A stretch of 64,000 nt of DNA from Belliella pelovolcani (GTDB taxonomy: Bacteria; Bacteroidota; Bacteroidia; Cytophagales; Cyclobacteriaceae): the NCBI RefSeq assembly GCF_900156785.1, contig NZ_FTOP01000003.1, forward strand, positions 124,001-188,000, given 5' to 3'. The notes under the pieces were generated by a model that ran no database searches, was not told the DNA's origin, and was given only the letters and a program-made list of their open reading frames with translations. Made by a program: the position numbers and the translations under genes. Shown here one piece after another: positions 1 to 7,637 of the stretch (positions are counted from its first letter, which is position 1; every line of letters starts with the position of its first letter).

Positions 1-34
1 TAAAGAATTAAGATTCCCATTTATATTATAAAGA

Positions 35-901
35 ATGGAATTATTAACCACAAAAATCATAGAAAGTAGAATATTCACTTTTCAAGGAAAGCAAGTGATG
101 GTAGATCGGGATTTGGCTGAATTGTTTCAAGTTGAAGTCAAAAGATTGAATGAGCAGGTAAAAAGAAATAGTTTAAGGTTTCCTGCCCATTTCCGATTTC
201 AGCTATCTGATACCGAGAAGAATGAACTGGTCGCAAATTGCGACCGCTTCGAGATACTCAAACATTCAAGTTCGAACCCATACGTTTTCACCGAACAAGG
301 AGTAGCCATGCTTTCAGCAGTATTGAGAAGCGAGAAAGCTATAATGGTAAGCATACAGATTATGAATACCTTTGTAGAAATGAGGAAAGTATTGGCTCAT
401 CATTCGGGGCTTTTGCAACGAGTAGAAAGCATTGAGTCGAGACTGCAATTAAACGACCAACATTTTGAAAAAATCTTTACTGCTTTGGAACAAGGTAAAC
501 CTACAGTCAAACAAGATGTATTTTTTAAAGGGCAAATTTTTGATGCCTACAGTTTTGTAATTGACTTAATTAAAAAAGCAGAAATCACGCTCGTAATTAT
601 AGATAGTTATATAGATCTGAGCATTTTGGAAATGCTTACAGAAAAATCAAAAATTGTTAGTGTTACCATCATAACACAAAAAAATACACCTATTAAAGCC
701 TTAGATATAGAGAAATTCAATGCTCAGTATGGCAAATTAGAAATAAAGCATAGTCAAGACTTTCACGATCGATTTTTAATCATTGACCATAAAGAACTGT
801 ATCATATAGGAGCTTCTTTGAAAGATTTGGGAAAGAAGTGTTTCGCATTCTCTATGGTTGAGGATAAGAGTTTACTACAAAACTTAATCAATAAAATATG
901 A
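35..901 (+). CDS. ORF6N domain-containing DNA-binding protein
   Basis: The 288-residue product starts with an ORF6N-type DNA-binding domain (about residues 5-120, with VMVDRDLAELF near the start), a domain first known from phage and plasmid proteins. A short linker or coiled segment (about 120-160) follows, then a C-terminal region (about 165-288) with FHDRFLIID and HIGASLKDLG. That region resembles the phospholipase D-like half found in many Bacteroidota ORF6N proteins. The protein probably binds DNA, possibly as a regulator or nuclease-like factor of mobile origin; the exact role is unknown. The gene sits directly upstream of a truncated glycosyltransferase fragment, which suggests it arrived by insertion or rearrangement. 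Confidence 0.85.
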   Translation: MELLTTKIIESRIFTFQGKQVMVDRDLAELFQVEVKRLNEQVKRNSLRFPAHFRFQLSDTEKNELVANCDRFEILKHSSSNPYVFTEQGVAMLSAVLRSEKAIMVSIQIMNTFVEMRKVLAHHSGLLQRVESIESRLQLNDQHFEKIFTALEQGKPTVKQDVFFKGQIFDAYSFVIDLIKKAEITLVIIDSYIDLSILEMLTEKSKIVSVTIITQKNTPIKALDIEKFNAQYGKLEIKHSQDFHDRFLIIDHKELYHIGASLKDLGKKCFAFSMVEDKSLLQNLINKI

Positions 902-937
902 TAACCATTTGATATAATTATTACCTATTTTTATTAA

Positions 938-1084
938 AGCAAAGCAGCACAAGCTGGCTACAAAACCACAGAAGTTCCCGTAGACTATCGAAAGCGAATA
1001 GGCGTTTCCAAAGTAAGCGGTACAGTCAAAGGCGTATTTGGAGCAGGCTATAAGATTCTATGGACGATCTATAAGTATTGGTAG
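938..1084 (+). pseudogene. C-terminal remnant of family-2 glycosyltransferase
   Basis: A 49-codon open stretch, preceded by an in-frame TAA at 935-937 and ending in TAG, has no plausible start. Its translation includes GYKTTEVPVDYRKRIGVSK and SGTVKGVFGAGYKILWTIYK. This matches the conserved tail of Bacteroidota GT2 enzymes of the polyprenyl-phosphate sugar synthase type, as I know that family. Everything upstream, including the catalytic domain, is missing and replaced by the ORF6N gene. A terminator follows, as expected for the original gene end. A GT-C mannosyltransferase that would use such a lipid-linked donor lies 3.2 kb downstream, so the two may once have been one locus (inference). 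Confidence 0.75.
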
Positions 1085-1117
1085 CGGAGAGGATGAGATA
1101 GGTAGCATTCATCAAAT

Positions 1118-1141
1118 ATACCCTGTTGGGGGTATTTTTTT
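1118..1141 (+). terminator. Terminator after GT2 remnant
   Basis: A six-base stem (1118-1123 with 1130-1135) with a six-base loop is followed by seven T. It lies 33 bp past the stop of the glycosyltransferase remnant and fits an intrinsic terminator surviving from the intact gene. Confidence 0.6.
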
Positions 1142-1194
1142 AGAGAGTAATTGTTTGTAGTTTTAGGTGGAGGGGATTAGGATTTAAGCCCAAT

Positions 1195-1240
1195 AAAACC
1201 AGATTTATTTCTTATCAATGGATGTTAAAGTCTGGTTTTT
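1195..1240 (+). terminator. Possible terminator upstream of the TA module
   Basis: The nine-base arms AAAACCAGA (1195-1203) and TCTGGTTTT (1231-1239) are perfect inverted repeats separated by 27 nt, with T-rich sequence on the plus side. The long loop weakens the call. The surrounding 1142-1318 shows no other coding or repeat feature. Confidence 0.4.
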
Positions 1241-1318
1241 CTAGATATATAGATAAGTTATAGTGCATATTAAGAACCCCAAACCTAGCACAATCAGTTT
1301 TTTAACTTTGAAAATAGT

Positions 1319-1330
1319 AACTTTAAAGTT
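1319..1330. promoter_or_regulatory. Palindrome upstream of higBA-like module, candidate operator
   Basis: AACTTTAAAGTT is a perfect 12-bp palindrome 11 bp before the toxin ATG. It overlaps TAACTTTA, a one-mismatch version of the Bacteroidota -7 box. HigA-type antitoxins autoregulate by binding palindromes over their own promoter, so an operator role is plausible. This is inference from position and symmetry. Confidence 0.4.
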
Positions 1331-1341
1331 GCATTTGTATT

Positions 1342-1740
1342 ATGGAAAAAGTAAGGGAAGTCATTGCTTATCAGGACCATTTTGAGAACTTTTTAAAAGC
1401 CCAGACAGAAAAAGTTCAAAATAAGATTTTTAAGGTCATTGAAGCGATTGAAACTTTGAAAGAGTTCCGGAGACTTACCTGAAACCAATTAAAACAAAAA
1501 AAGGGCTATATGAAGCAAGGGTTCAGTTGGCAAGTAATATTTGGAGGGTGTTTTGTTTTTTTTGATGAAGGTAAATTGGTGATTTTGCTCAATGGCTTTC
1601 AGAAGAAAACCCAAAAAACACCCACCAAGGAAATTGAAAAGGCTGCCAGACTGATGGATGAATATTATGCTGAAAAGGAAGTTCAAAAAGGTAAAAAGAA
1701 AAAAAATGAATACGAAGAGCTGGAAAGAAATCAACGATGA
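1342..1740 (+). pseudogene. HigB/RelE-like toxin gene with two compensating frameshifts
   Basis: Starting at ATG 1342 the reading frame codes MEKVREVIAYQDHF and continues to EAIETLKE. It then needs a +1 base near 1464 (GAGTT where GAGGTT is expected) to read [20 protein letters not shown] and [11 protein letters not shown]. An eight-T run at 1556-1563, one T too many, returns it to the first frame for [20 protein letters not shown] and a stop at 1738-1740. The combined product of about 132 residues matches Gp49/HigB RelE-like toxins. As sequenced, translation ends at TGA 1480. It is either a dead toxin or carries two indel sequencing errors. It overlaps the antitoxin start at 1706. Confidence 0.7.
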
Positions 1741-1996
1741 AGTGTATGGAGTCAAAGGAACCGAACGCAGGGATGAATCAGAAAGGGATTTTGAGTCTTT
1801 CAAAATTGGTTTGCTATTAAAAAAGGCAAGTGAGGATAAGAATCTAACTCAGGAACAATTAGCAGAATTAGTAGATAAAAAGAGAACTTATATTTCAAGA
1901 GTTGAAAACAATGGAAGTAATCTGACATTGAAAACCCTTTATGAAATAGTTGAAAAGGGATTAGGTGGTAAGGTGAAAATCTCCATTGAGCTTTGA
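1706..1996 (+). CDS. HigA-like XRE-family antitoxin
   Basis: The 96-residue protein has a helix-turn-helix of the XRE/Cro type: [20 protein letters not shown], then [16 protein letters not shown]. The start at ATG 1706 gives an [10 protein letters not shown]-terminus usual for this family; an upstream in-frame ATG at 1658 would add a lysine-rich stretch that is really toxin sequence in another frame. The gene overlaps the 3' end of the HigB-like toxin, which is the normal HigBA order with toxin first. The antitoxin is intact while the toxin is disrupted, so the module may persist only as a repressor or as an orphan antitoxin. Confidence 0.8.
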   Translation: MNTKSWKEINDEVYGVKGTERRDESERDFESFKIGLLLKKASEDKNLTQEQLAELVDKKRTYISRVENNGSNLTLKTLYEIVEKGLGGKVKISIEL

Positions 1997-2110
1997 AAAG
2001 GGAAATACGCACTATAACATCACCATGGATACAGCGGACAGTTTCGTTTAAAGATGGGGATTCGTATATTGCTAATGATTGGGGTAGGCTGGAAGGTAGG
2101 TGCTCCGAAA

Positions 2111-2148
2111 GCTTGTCTGTCCGCCAGGCAGGCCCGCCGTCTCCAAGC
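2111..2148. repeat. GC-rich inverted sequence, repeat-like
   Basis: This 38-bp block is much richer in G and C than its surroundings and is flanked by GCTTG (2111-2115) and CAAGC (2144-2148). It contains TGTCCGCCAGGCAGGC, an internally self-complementary core. Such blocks recur as dispersed intergenic repeats in some Cytophagales genomes, to my recollection. No second copy was seen in this window, so repeat status is unproven. Confidence 0.4.
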
Positions 2149-2198
2149 TGAATCCGGTTATGGGTAAGTTTAAAGGACGTTTCATAATAAATTGACAC

Positions 2199-2588
2199 TT
2201 GAATAAAAAACTAAAATATGGACTTTTAATATTAGGAATAGCGAATGTCTCGATATTTGGATTTATTGGTTTCGGACTTTATGCAATGGAAATAGAAGAC
2301 TACTATGGAGACCTTCAAGAAATTTTTTATTCTGCGAAAAATGGCGACCTGATTTTAAACAAAACGACTTGCGACTTTGGGAGAGTTGAAAAAGGTTAGA
2401 CTCGCATCCAAATCATAAAGTCGAAAAACGAAGTTTACGATTTGTATAATTGGGTTTATCAGGATGGTGTAAAGAATGAAATAGAATTGTACAGACCATC
2501 GAAAAAGCTGACTCTTGGAAACATTTCTTATACCGAGCTGACTGACTTAATTGAAAACAACGACTTGAAATTAATAAATCAGAACTGA
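2199..2588 (+). pseudogene. Small membrane-anchored protein gene interrupted by TAG
   Basis: From TTG 2199 the frame codes MNKKLKYGLLILGIANV, a basic start followed by one hydrophobic segment (about residues 5-28). It continues to RVEKG, where TAG stands at 2397-2399. The same frame then stays open for 62 more codons (TRIQIIKSKNEVYDL onward) to TGA at 2586-2588. The total would be about 129 residues. A single C-to-T change (CAG to TAG) would explain the stop. I do not recognise the family; the protein would be a small exported or anchored protein. The next gene shows the same kind of damage. Confidence 0.6.
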
Positions 2589-2593
2589 CAGAA

Positions 2594-2953
2594 ATGAATA
2601 GAAATCTAAAAATAGGACTATTGACCGTAGGGATTTTAATCTTAACTGGGTTTGGGCTAAAAGGTCGAATAACTCACGAAAAATTCACTTCTGACAGATA
2701 GAAAAATTGGGAAGAAACAGAATCTGAATGGTCATTACGTTGGGATATGATGAATAGTTTACGGAATAACTATCAATTAAACGGAATGACTAAGGACGAA
2801 ATAATTGAATTACTTGGAGAACCTGAATCACAATATCAAAATGAATTTAGTTACTATCTTGGTATGGAGAAAAGGGGAATAGACATTGGAACCTTGACAA
2901 TAAAATTTAATGAAGAAGGGAAAGTGACAAATTACAAGGTTAGACGAAGTTAG
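2594..2953 (+). pseudogene. Second small membrane-anchored protein gene interrupted by TAG
   Basis: ATG 2594 begins MNRNLKIGLLTVGILIL, another basic start plus hydrophobic segment like that of the gene 5 bp upstream. An in-frame TAG at 2699-2701 follows FTSDR. The frame reopens with KNWEETESEW and runs to TAG 2951-2953. The C-terminal part (GMTKDEIIELLGEPES, then GTLTIKFNEEGKVTNYKV) resembles the small SmpA/BamE-like fold of bacterial lipoproteins and is probably what the family does conserve. The full product would be about 119 residues. A downstream ATG at 2747 could allow a shortened 68-residue product without an anchor. Confidence 0.6.
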
Positions 2954-3032
2954 AAAACCTGCCCATAACATTTAGCCCACTAGAGAAAAGCCCTCGAAAA
3001 AAAGCCCTGATAGGAGAAAAAATCTATCATAG

Positions 3033-3050
3033 TTCCGATAGCTACCGGAA
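3033..3050. repeat. Inverted repeat, repeat-like palindrome
   Basis: TTCCGATAGCTACCGGAA is an 18-bp palindrome with one mismatch. It lies in the 389-bp stretch 2954-3342, in which I otherwise see no gene, only T-rich and G-rich sequence. Palindromes of this form recur between genes in related bacteria, to my recollection, but only one copy is visible here. Confidence 0.35.
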
Positions 3051-3342
3051 TAGTAGCTGTTGACTGACATCCGTAGAGTGAAGTGTTTGCTAGGTGGAAT
3101 AGTAGGATGATTGGTGGATTTTAGGAAGCGGTTGTTTTGGTTTTGGGACTAGAAATAGGCTCTTTGGTTTTTTTATCTCCAATATTATTCACCCTTGAAT
3201 AAAAATACCTATAAATATAGTTGATGCTAGCATTATGACAATGAGATTTAAGCTAAATAAAGATGTAATCTAATCAAGCTCTTATCCCATTGCATCTAAT
3301 CATTTAATCGTAAATTAGTGATCGCATAAATGATCAAATACT

Positions 3343-4236
3343 ATGAAAAAATCACCGTCCATACTTTTTTTGATTACTTTACTCTGCTTCTCTTGCTCCA
3401 AAGCGCCTCAGCGGGAAAATATTGATTTTGAAGCTTGGGGTAAATATTGGTTTCAGGGAAAAGCAGAGATCAGTAGCTTCGACCTGAGTCAGTATAGGTA
3501 TGGGGAAGAGCGGACAGGAGAGGCTGTGTTGATTTTTGTGACGGAGGATTTCTCTAGGAGCAAGCAGGTGAAGCTTGATGATCCCAATGCTGCGGGTAAG
3601 GATAAGGTTGCTGTATTGAAAATGAATCAAACTAGGGATTTTGTCACGGGGATCTACCCTTATCACATGATGCTGTCTGCATTCACCCCAACCAAAGAAA
3701 AAGCTCAAGGATTGAAATTCACGGCTAGTGTACAGGAATGGTGTGGGCAGACATTTACGCAATTGAATAAGTCAGGAGAGCAAAGCTATACAGGGAAGTT
3801 ATTTTCCTATTTTGAAAAAGAGGGTGATGCTGCCTTAAGTGTGACAGGCTTGGCGGAAGATGATTTGTGGAATTTGATTCGGATTTCGCCTAGTGAAATC
3901 CCAATTGGGGGCGTTCAGGTTTTTCCTTCTCTTTTTTATCAGCGAACGACCCATGAACCTTTGAAGGCAGAGGAGGCATTTATCCGTGTGCATGACATCA
4001 GCAATAATCGCAAGCAACTTGAATTGACTTACGGCTCTGGACTGAGGGTGTTGAAAATAGACTTTGAAAAGGATTTTCCACATGAAATCATGGCCTGGGA
4101 AGAAATACAAACCAAGTCCAATGGACAGCAGGAAATTACCAAGGCCAAGAGAAAGGCCATCAAAGTGATCGATTATTGGAAGCAAAATAAAGTAGAAGAC
4201 GAGTTTTTAAGACAGGAATTAAAATTGAACTTCTGA
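3343..4236 (+). CDS. Lipoprotein of unknown function
   Basis: The 297-residue protein starts with a lipoprotein signal peptide: MKKSPSILFLITLLCFSCSK, with lipobox Cys18. The mature part has no motif I can assign with confidence. It contains ASVQEWCGQTFTQLN near the middle, suggesting a conserved core, and alternating beta-like segments toward the end. The gene is the first intact one after the decayed 5' region. It is followed after 23 bp by the mannosyltransferase gene on the same strand, so the two may be co-transcribed. Similar proteins are sometimes labelled as septum-formation inhibitor in databases; nothing in the sequence supports that. Confidence 0.75.
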   Translation: MKKSPSILFLITLLCFSCSKAPQRENIDFEAWGKYWFQGKAEISSFDLSQYRYGEERTGEAVLIFVTEDFSRSKQVKLDDPNAAGKDKVAVLKMNQTRDFVTGIYPYHMMLSAFTPTKEKAQGLKFTASVQEWCGQTFTQLNKSGEQSYTGKLFSYFEKEGDAALSVTGLAEDDLWNLIRISPSEIPIGGVQVFPSLFYQRTTHEPLKAEEAFIRVHDISNNRKQLELTYGSGLRVLKIDFEKDFPHEIMAWEEIQTKSNGQQEITKAKRKAIKVIDYWKQNKVEDEFLRQELKLNF

Positions 4237-4259
4237 TATCTTAATTAAGTAAATACACT

Positions 4260-6299
4260 TTGAAAAGTAAACCACTTTACTGGCTTTTGGCTTTGACCTA
4301 TGCAGCTTGCATTTTGGTATTAGGTTATGGATTGGAGCGAGTGGAATTCTGGAAGCTATTTGGTCTTTATTCAGTTTGCTTTGGAGTTTACTTGATTTTT
4401 TGTGCAAGAGCAGCAGCATGGCAGTTTTCTTTTGGTCGTATTGTTATTGTATCCTTGGGGCTTAGAGTATTGCTATTGCTCGCCATGCCCAACTTGTCCG
4501 ATGATTTTTACAGGTTTGTATTTGATGGACAGCTGGTCAGGTTTGGAATCAACCCATATTTGTATCTTCCATCGGAGAGTTTTGCCATGCTTGCGATTGA
4601 GAAGACTCCCTATTGGGAAACTTTGCTCTTGGAGATGAATTCTGAGCGCTATTATTCAATTTACCCTCCTTTGCATCAGTTGTTTTTTTGGTTGTCAGCT
4701 TTAGCAGGAGAAAGTTTGCTTGCTAATGTTATCGTGCTGAGATCATTTATACTGCTTTTTGAAGCATTCAACCTGTTCTTGATTTCGAGGATTCTAGCCC
4801 AATGGGAGCTACCACAATCAAAGCTTTGGCTGTATGCTTTGAATCCCTTGGTGATATTGGAGTTGACGGGTAATCTGCATTTTGAAGGGATGGTATTGAC
4901 TGGACTGCTTGCGATGGTTTATTTCATGGGAAAGCGTAAGCCGATTACAGCCATACATTCTTGGCTTTTTGCGGTAGGCGTGAAGTTGCTTCCTTTGATT
5001 CATGCTCCATTGGTCTTGCTGTCCATTCACAAAAAGGATAGGTCGAAGGTCATTGTCATTCTCGTATTGGTGATGTTGATGCTTTTGAGTCCCCTGTTTT
5101 TTGGAGATGCATACCTGAACTTCTGGAGTAGCTTTCGACTGTACCAAAGTAGTTTTGAGTTTAACGCTTCGATTTATTATTTACTCAGATGGCTCAGTGG
5201 GTTTTGGTTGGATTATAATCCGATCCAAAAGCTTGGACCTATTTTAAATGGAATTGCCTTAATTGGTGTTCTTTGTGTCAGTATTAGAGTGAAAGTAGGA
5301 GGTATCAAAGATTTGGTCAAGAGCATAGTATGGGTTTATTTGATCTATTTGCTATTGCAGACTACCATACATCCTTGGTATCTGATTCCCGCATTTGGAT
5401 TGGGTATTTTGGTCAAGGATAGGATTTTCTTGATTTGGACTTGGTTGGTCTTTTTGTCATATCATGCTTATGGGAGGGAGCAAGTTGATGAGCAGTCCAT
5501 TTTCTTAGTATGCCAATATGCTTTATTGTTGATTTTGATTTTGTGGAGATTTAAGAGCAAATTTGCATTTCTTAATCACCTGCAAATGAAATCCCCTTTA
5601 AGTTTATTCTTGTTTTCTGGATTCCTCCTAATTGCTTGCAATTCATCTCCGGAGAAGCAAGCGAAAGCTATCATTGATGCTTCTGTTGATTTTCACGATC
5701 CAAAAGGGAGTTGGTCGACTGTTGATCGCGTACAAGTTGACAGAGATGTCCAACACTTTAATCAAGAGGGAGAATTGGTTGCTGTCGATAAATTCAATCT
5801 GGAATTTAGGCTGAAGCCTTTTTTTGAAGCTAAAAGCTACTGGGTAAAGGATAGCCTTGTGCACCGGGTTACTCTTGATGGCTTGAAAGTAAGCTATTGG
5901 ATGGGACAGAATGAAGTGCTCAATGAAGGCTTCCTAGCCAACAAGAAGTCAGAGTTGGAGTCTTTTTATCATGATTTTACTTTTCCACTAAGCTTGAATG
6001 CAAATATAAGCTCAGCATATTATCAGAATAAAATTCAACTCTCTGATAACAGAGAAGCTGAAATTGTGCAAGCGGAACTTCGAAACGGTAATGTCCTTAC
6101 ACTTTTCTTTTTACCAGAAAACCATCAATTCATTGGTTACAAAAGAGCCAACAGGGGGGAACATGAAGTCGTAAATACTGTAGAAGTTCAGCAAATCAAA
6201 GGAGTGATTTTCCCTGCAAAGAAGGAGGTTTTCGCTGCAGATAGCTTAGGGAATCATCTTTTTCTCAAATCAGTTATTACCTATCAATTAACAAATTGA
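4260..6299 (+). CDS. GT-C mannosyltransferase-like protein fused in frame to a lipoprotein
   Basis: Residues 1 to about 440 are a polytopic membrane protein with about ten hydrophobic segments. The first outer loop carries SDDFYRFVFDGQLVRFGINP, the acidic motif of GT-C glycosyltransferases that use polyprenyl-phosphate sugars. Residue 443 (ATG 5586) then begins a complete lipoprotein: MKSPLSLFLFSGFLLIACNS, with a lipobox Cys, and a beta-rich domain akin to the DUF6503-type protein encoded next. No stop separates the halves, although TAA occurs in another frame at 5573-5575, just before ATG 5586. The lipoprotein is probably also, or only, made from ATG 5586. The start is TTG 4260, since an in-frame stop lies shortly upstream and the first membrane segment begins there. 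Confidence 0.7.
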   Translation: MKSKPLYWLLALTYAACILVLGYGLERVEFWKLFGLYSVCFGVYLIFCARAAAWQFSFGRIVIVSLGLRVLLLLAMPNLSDDFYRFVFDGQLVRFGINPYLYLPSESFAMLAIEKTPYWETLLLEMNSERYYSIYPPLHQLFFWLSALAGESLLANVIVLRSFILLFEAFNLFLISRILAQWELPQSKLWLYALNPLVILELTGNLHFEGMVLTGLLAMVYFMGKRKPITAIHSWLFAVGVKLLPLIHAPLVLLSIHKKDRSKVIVILVLVMLMLLSPLFFGDAYLNFWSSFRLYQSSFEFNASIYYLLRWLSGFWLDYNPIQKLGPILNGIALIGVLCVSIRVKVGGIKDLVKSIVWVYLIYLLLQTTIHPWYLIPAFGLGILVKDRIFLIWTWLVFLSYHAYGREQVDEQSIFLVCQYALLLILILWRFKSKFAFLNHLQMKSPLSLFLFSGFLLIACNSSPEKQAKAIIDASVDFHDPKGSWSTVDRVQVDRDVQHFNQEGELVAVDKFNLEFRLKPFFEAKSYWVKDSLVHRVTLDGLKVSYWMGQNEVLNEGFLANKKSELESFYHDFTFPLSLNANISSAYYQNKIQLSDNREAEIVQAELRNGNVLTLFFLPENHQFIGYKRANRGEHEVVNTVEVQQIKGVIFPAKKEVFAADSLGNHLFLKSVITYQLTN

Positions 6300-6336
6300 T
6301 TGCGTAACTTTCGGGCAATCTTGATCTACCCTAAAT

Positions 6337-7065
6337 ATGAAAACTTATATACTTTACATACTTGGTGCGCTTTTGCTTTTTTCTTGTGATTCACGAACAG
6401 AGGCCGAAAAGTTGATAGACCAATCAATAATGGCTCATGGAGGAAAGAAATTTGAGTCTGCCAAGATTAGTTTTGACTTTAGAGATCGCTCTTATCAAAT
6501 ATTCAAATCACCTACTGGTTTTGAATACATCAGAGCATTTTCAGACAGTACAGGTCAGGTGAAAGATGTGTTGAATAATGAAGGTTTTACTCGTTTTGTC
6601 AATGGTAATGCCGTAGAATTGGATGAAAAAAGAGAGCGGGCATTTACCAACTCTGTCAATTCAGTAGCCTATTTTGCTTATTTGCCTTATGGGCTCAATG
6701 ACCCAGCGGTATTTAAAACGTATATCGGTTCTACTGAAATTGATGGTAGCAAGTATGATGTAATCAAGGTGACCTTTGCCGAAGAGGGTGGTGGAGAGGA
6801 TTTTGATGATGAGTTTTTGTACTGGATCAATCAAGAAAACCATTTGATCGATTATTTAGCCTATTCATACCATACCGATGGTGGAGGTGTTCGATTCAGA
6901 AAAGCCATCAACAGGCATGAAATTGGTGGCTTGATCTTACAAGATTATGAAAACTACAAACCGTCTGATAAATCCGCAAAACTAGAAGAGATGGAAGCTT
7001 TCTACAAATCAGGAAAACTTGAATTGCTTTCTGAGATTTTACTGGAAAATGTGTTAGTGGAATAG
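6337..7065 (+). CDS. DUF6503 family lipoprotein
   Basis: The 242-residue protein begins MKTYILYILGALLLFSCDSR, a lipoprotein signal with lipobox Cys17. It is followed by EAEKLIDQSIMAHGGKKFE, the hallmark start of the DUF6503 family of Bacteroidota lipoproteins. The rest alternates beta strands, including a Gly/Asp/Glu-rich loop EEGGGEDFDDEF. The function is unknown; the fold is probably a lipoprotein carrier-like sheet. The gene follows the fused GT-C/lipoprotein ORF by 37 bp, and its N-terminal pattern (EAEKLIDQSI) parallels that of the lipoprotein half upstream (KQAKAIIDAS). The two look like diverged tandem paralogues. Confidence 0.8.
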   Translation: MKTYILYILGALLLFSCDSRTEAEKLIDQSIMAHGGKKFESAKISFDFRDRSYQIFKSPTGFEYIRAFSDSTGQVKDVLNNEGFTRFVNGNAVELDEKRERAFTNSVNSVAYFAYLPYGLNDPAVFKTYIGSTEIDGSKYDVIKVTFAEEGGGEDFDDEFLYWINQENHLIDYLAYSYHTDGGGVRFRKAINRHEIGGLILQDYENYKPSDKSAKLEEMEAFYKSGKLELLSEILLENVLVE

Positions 7066-7175
7066 AGATGTAATTGGAAGTCAATAGATTAAAGTGGGAA
7101 CTTGTTTTTCTTAGCTTAATTTTGAAATTAGACTAATTCCAGGTGTACCCAATAACTAATTAACTCAATAACTAT

Positions 7176-7634
7176 CTAAAGCTCCTCAAATGCCGGTTTC
7201 ATATTGGCCCAAAAAGCATCTAAGGCGATGATTCTGGGCTTGAGGAAAGAGATGATTTTTGGCCAATCATTTTGATTCATCACATTGACATTGGGTAGTG
7301 TTTTTTGCGTGCGGGAAATTATACTCCCAAACTCGTCTACATGATGCAGCTCCCAGTCCCATGCTTCTCCAACTTCTGAGTGTAGGATGTTTTTAAATTC
7401 CTCCAATTGCTCGAAAAACAGCTGTTGAAGTTCTATATCCGAATGTGTAAATTCTATACCAATAGAAGCGAAGCCCTGTTCAGCTTTCATCTTAAAAAAT
7501 AGATGCTTGACTCCTGTTTTATAGTTTGGCCAATTGACCTTAGTGCCTTCAGCAGAAGGAACAGGCTTCATATATTGACCAAAGGCTGTCCAAAAATCCT
7601 TTCTAATTTTGGATTTTTCCGCTTTACTGTACAT
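7176..7634 (-). CDS. DUF4268 domain-containing protein
   Basis: The 152-residue soluble protein matches the DUF4268 family: KSKIRKDFWTAFGQYM at the start, then GVKHLFFKMKA, and WPKIISFLKPRIIALDAFW at the end. The domain occurs alone in many Bacteroidota and is related to domains attached to restriction-type nucleases. Its own role is not known. It is the last gene of a five-gene minus-strand operon and starts 3 bp after the ChaN-like gene ends. No export signal is present. Confidence 0.85.
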   Translation of the reverse strand: MYSKAEKSKIRKDFWTAFGQYMKPVPSAEGTKVNWPNYKTGVKHLFFKMKAEQGFASIGIEFTHSDIELQQLFFEQLEEFKNILHSEVGEAWDWELHHVDEFGSIISRTQKTLPNVNVMNQNDWPKIISFLKPRIIALDAFWANMKPAFEEL

Positions 7635-7637
7635 GTA

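Noticed and set aside
1489-2198. Two minus-strand ORFs across the toxin-antitoxin module
   Set aside because: They are antisense to the recognisable HigA-like gene and toxin frames and contain only low-complexity Phe/Leu-rich sequence.
2199-2953. Recoding of TAG as an amino acid in this organism
   Set aside because: Many intact genes here end in TAG (for example aconitase, LptD and the phosphopantetheinyl transferase gene), so two isolated stops are better explained as mutations.
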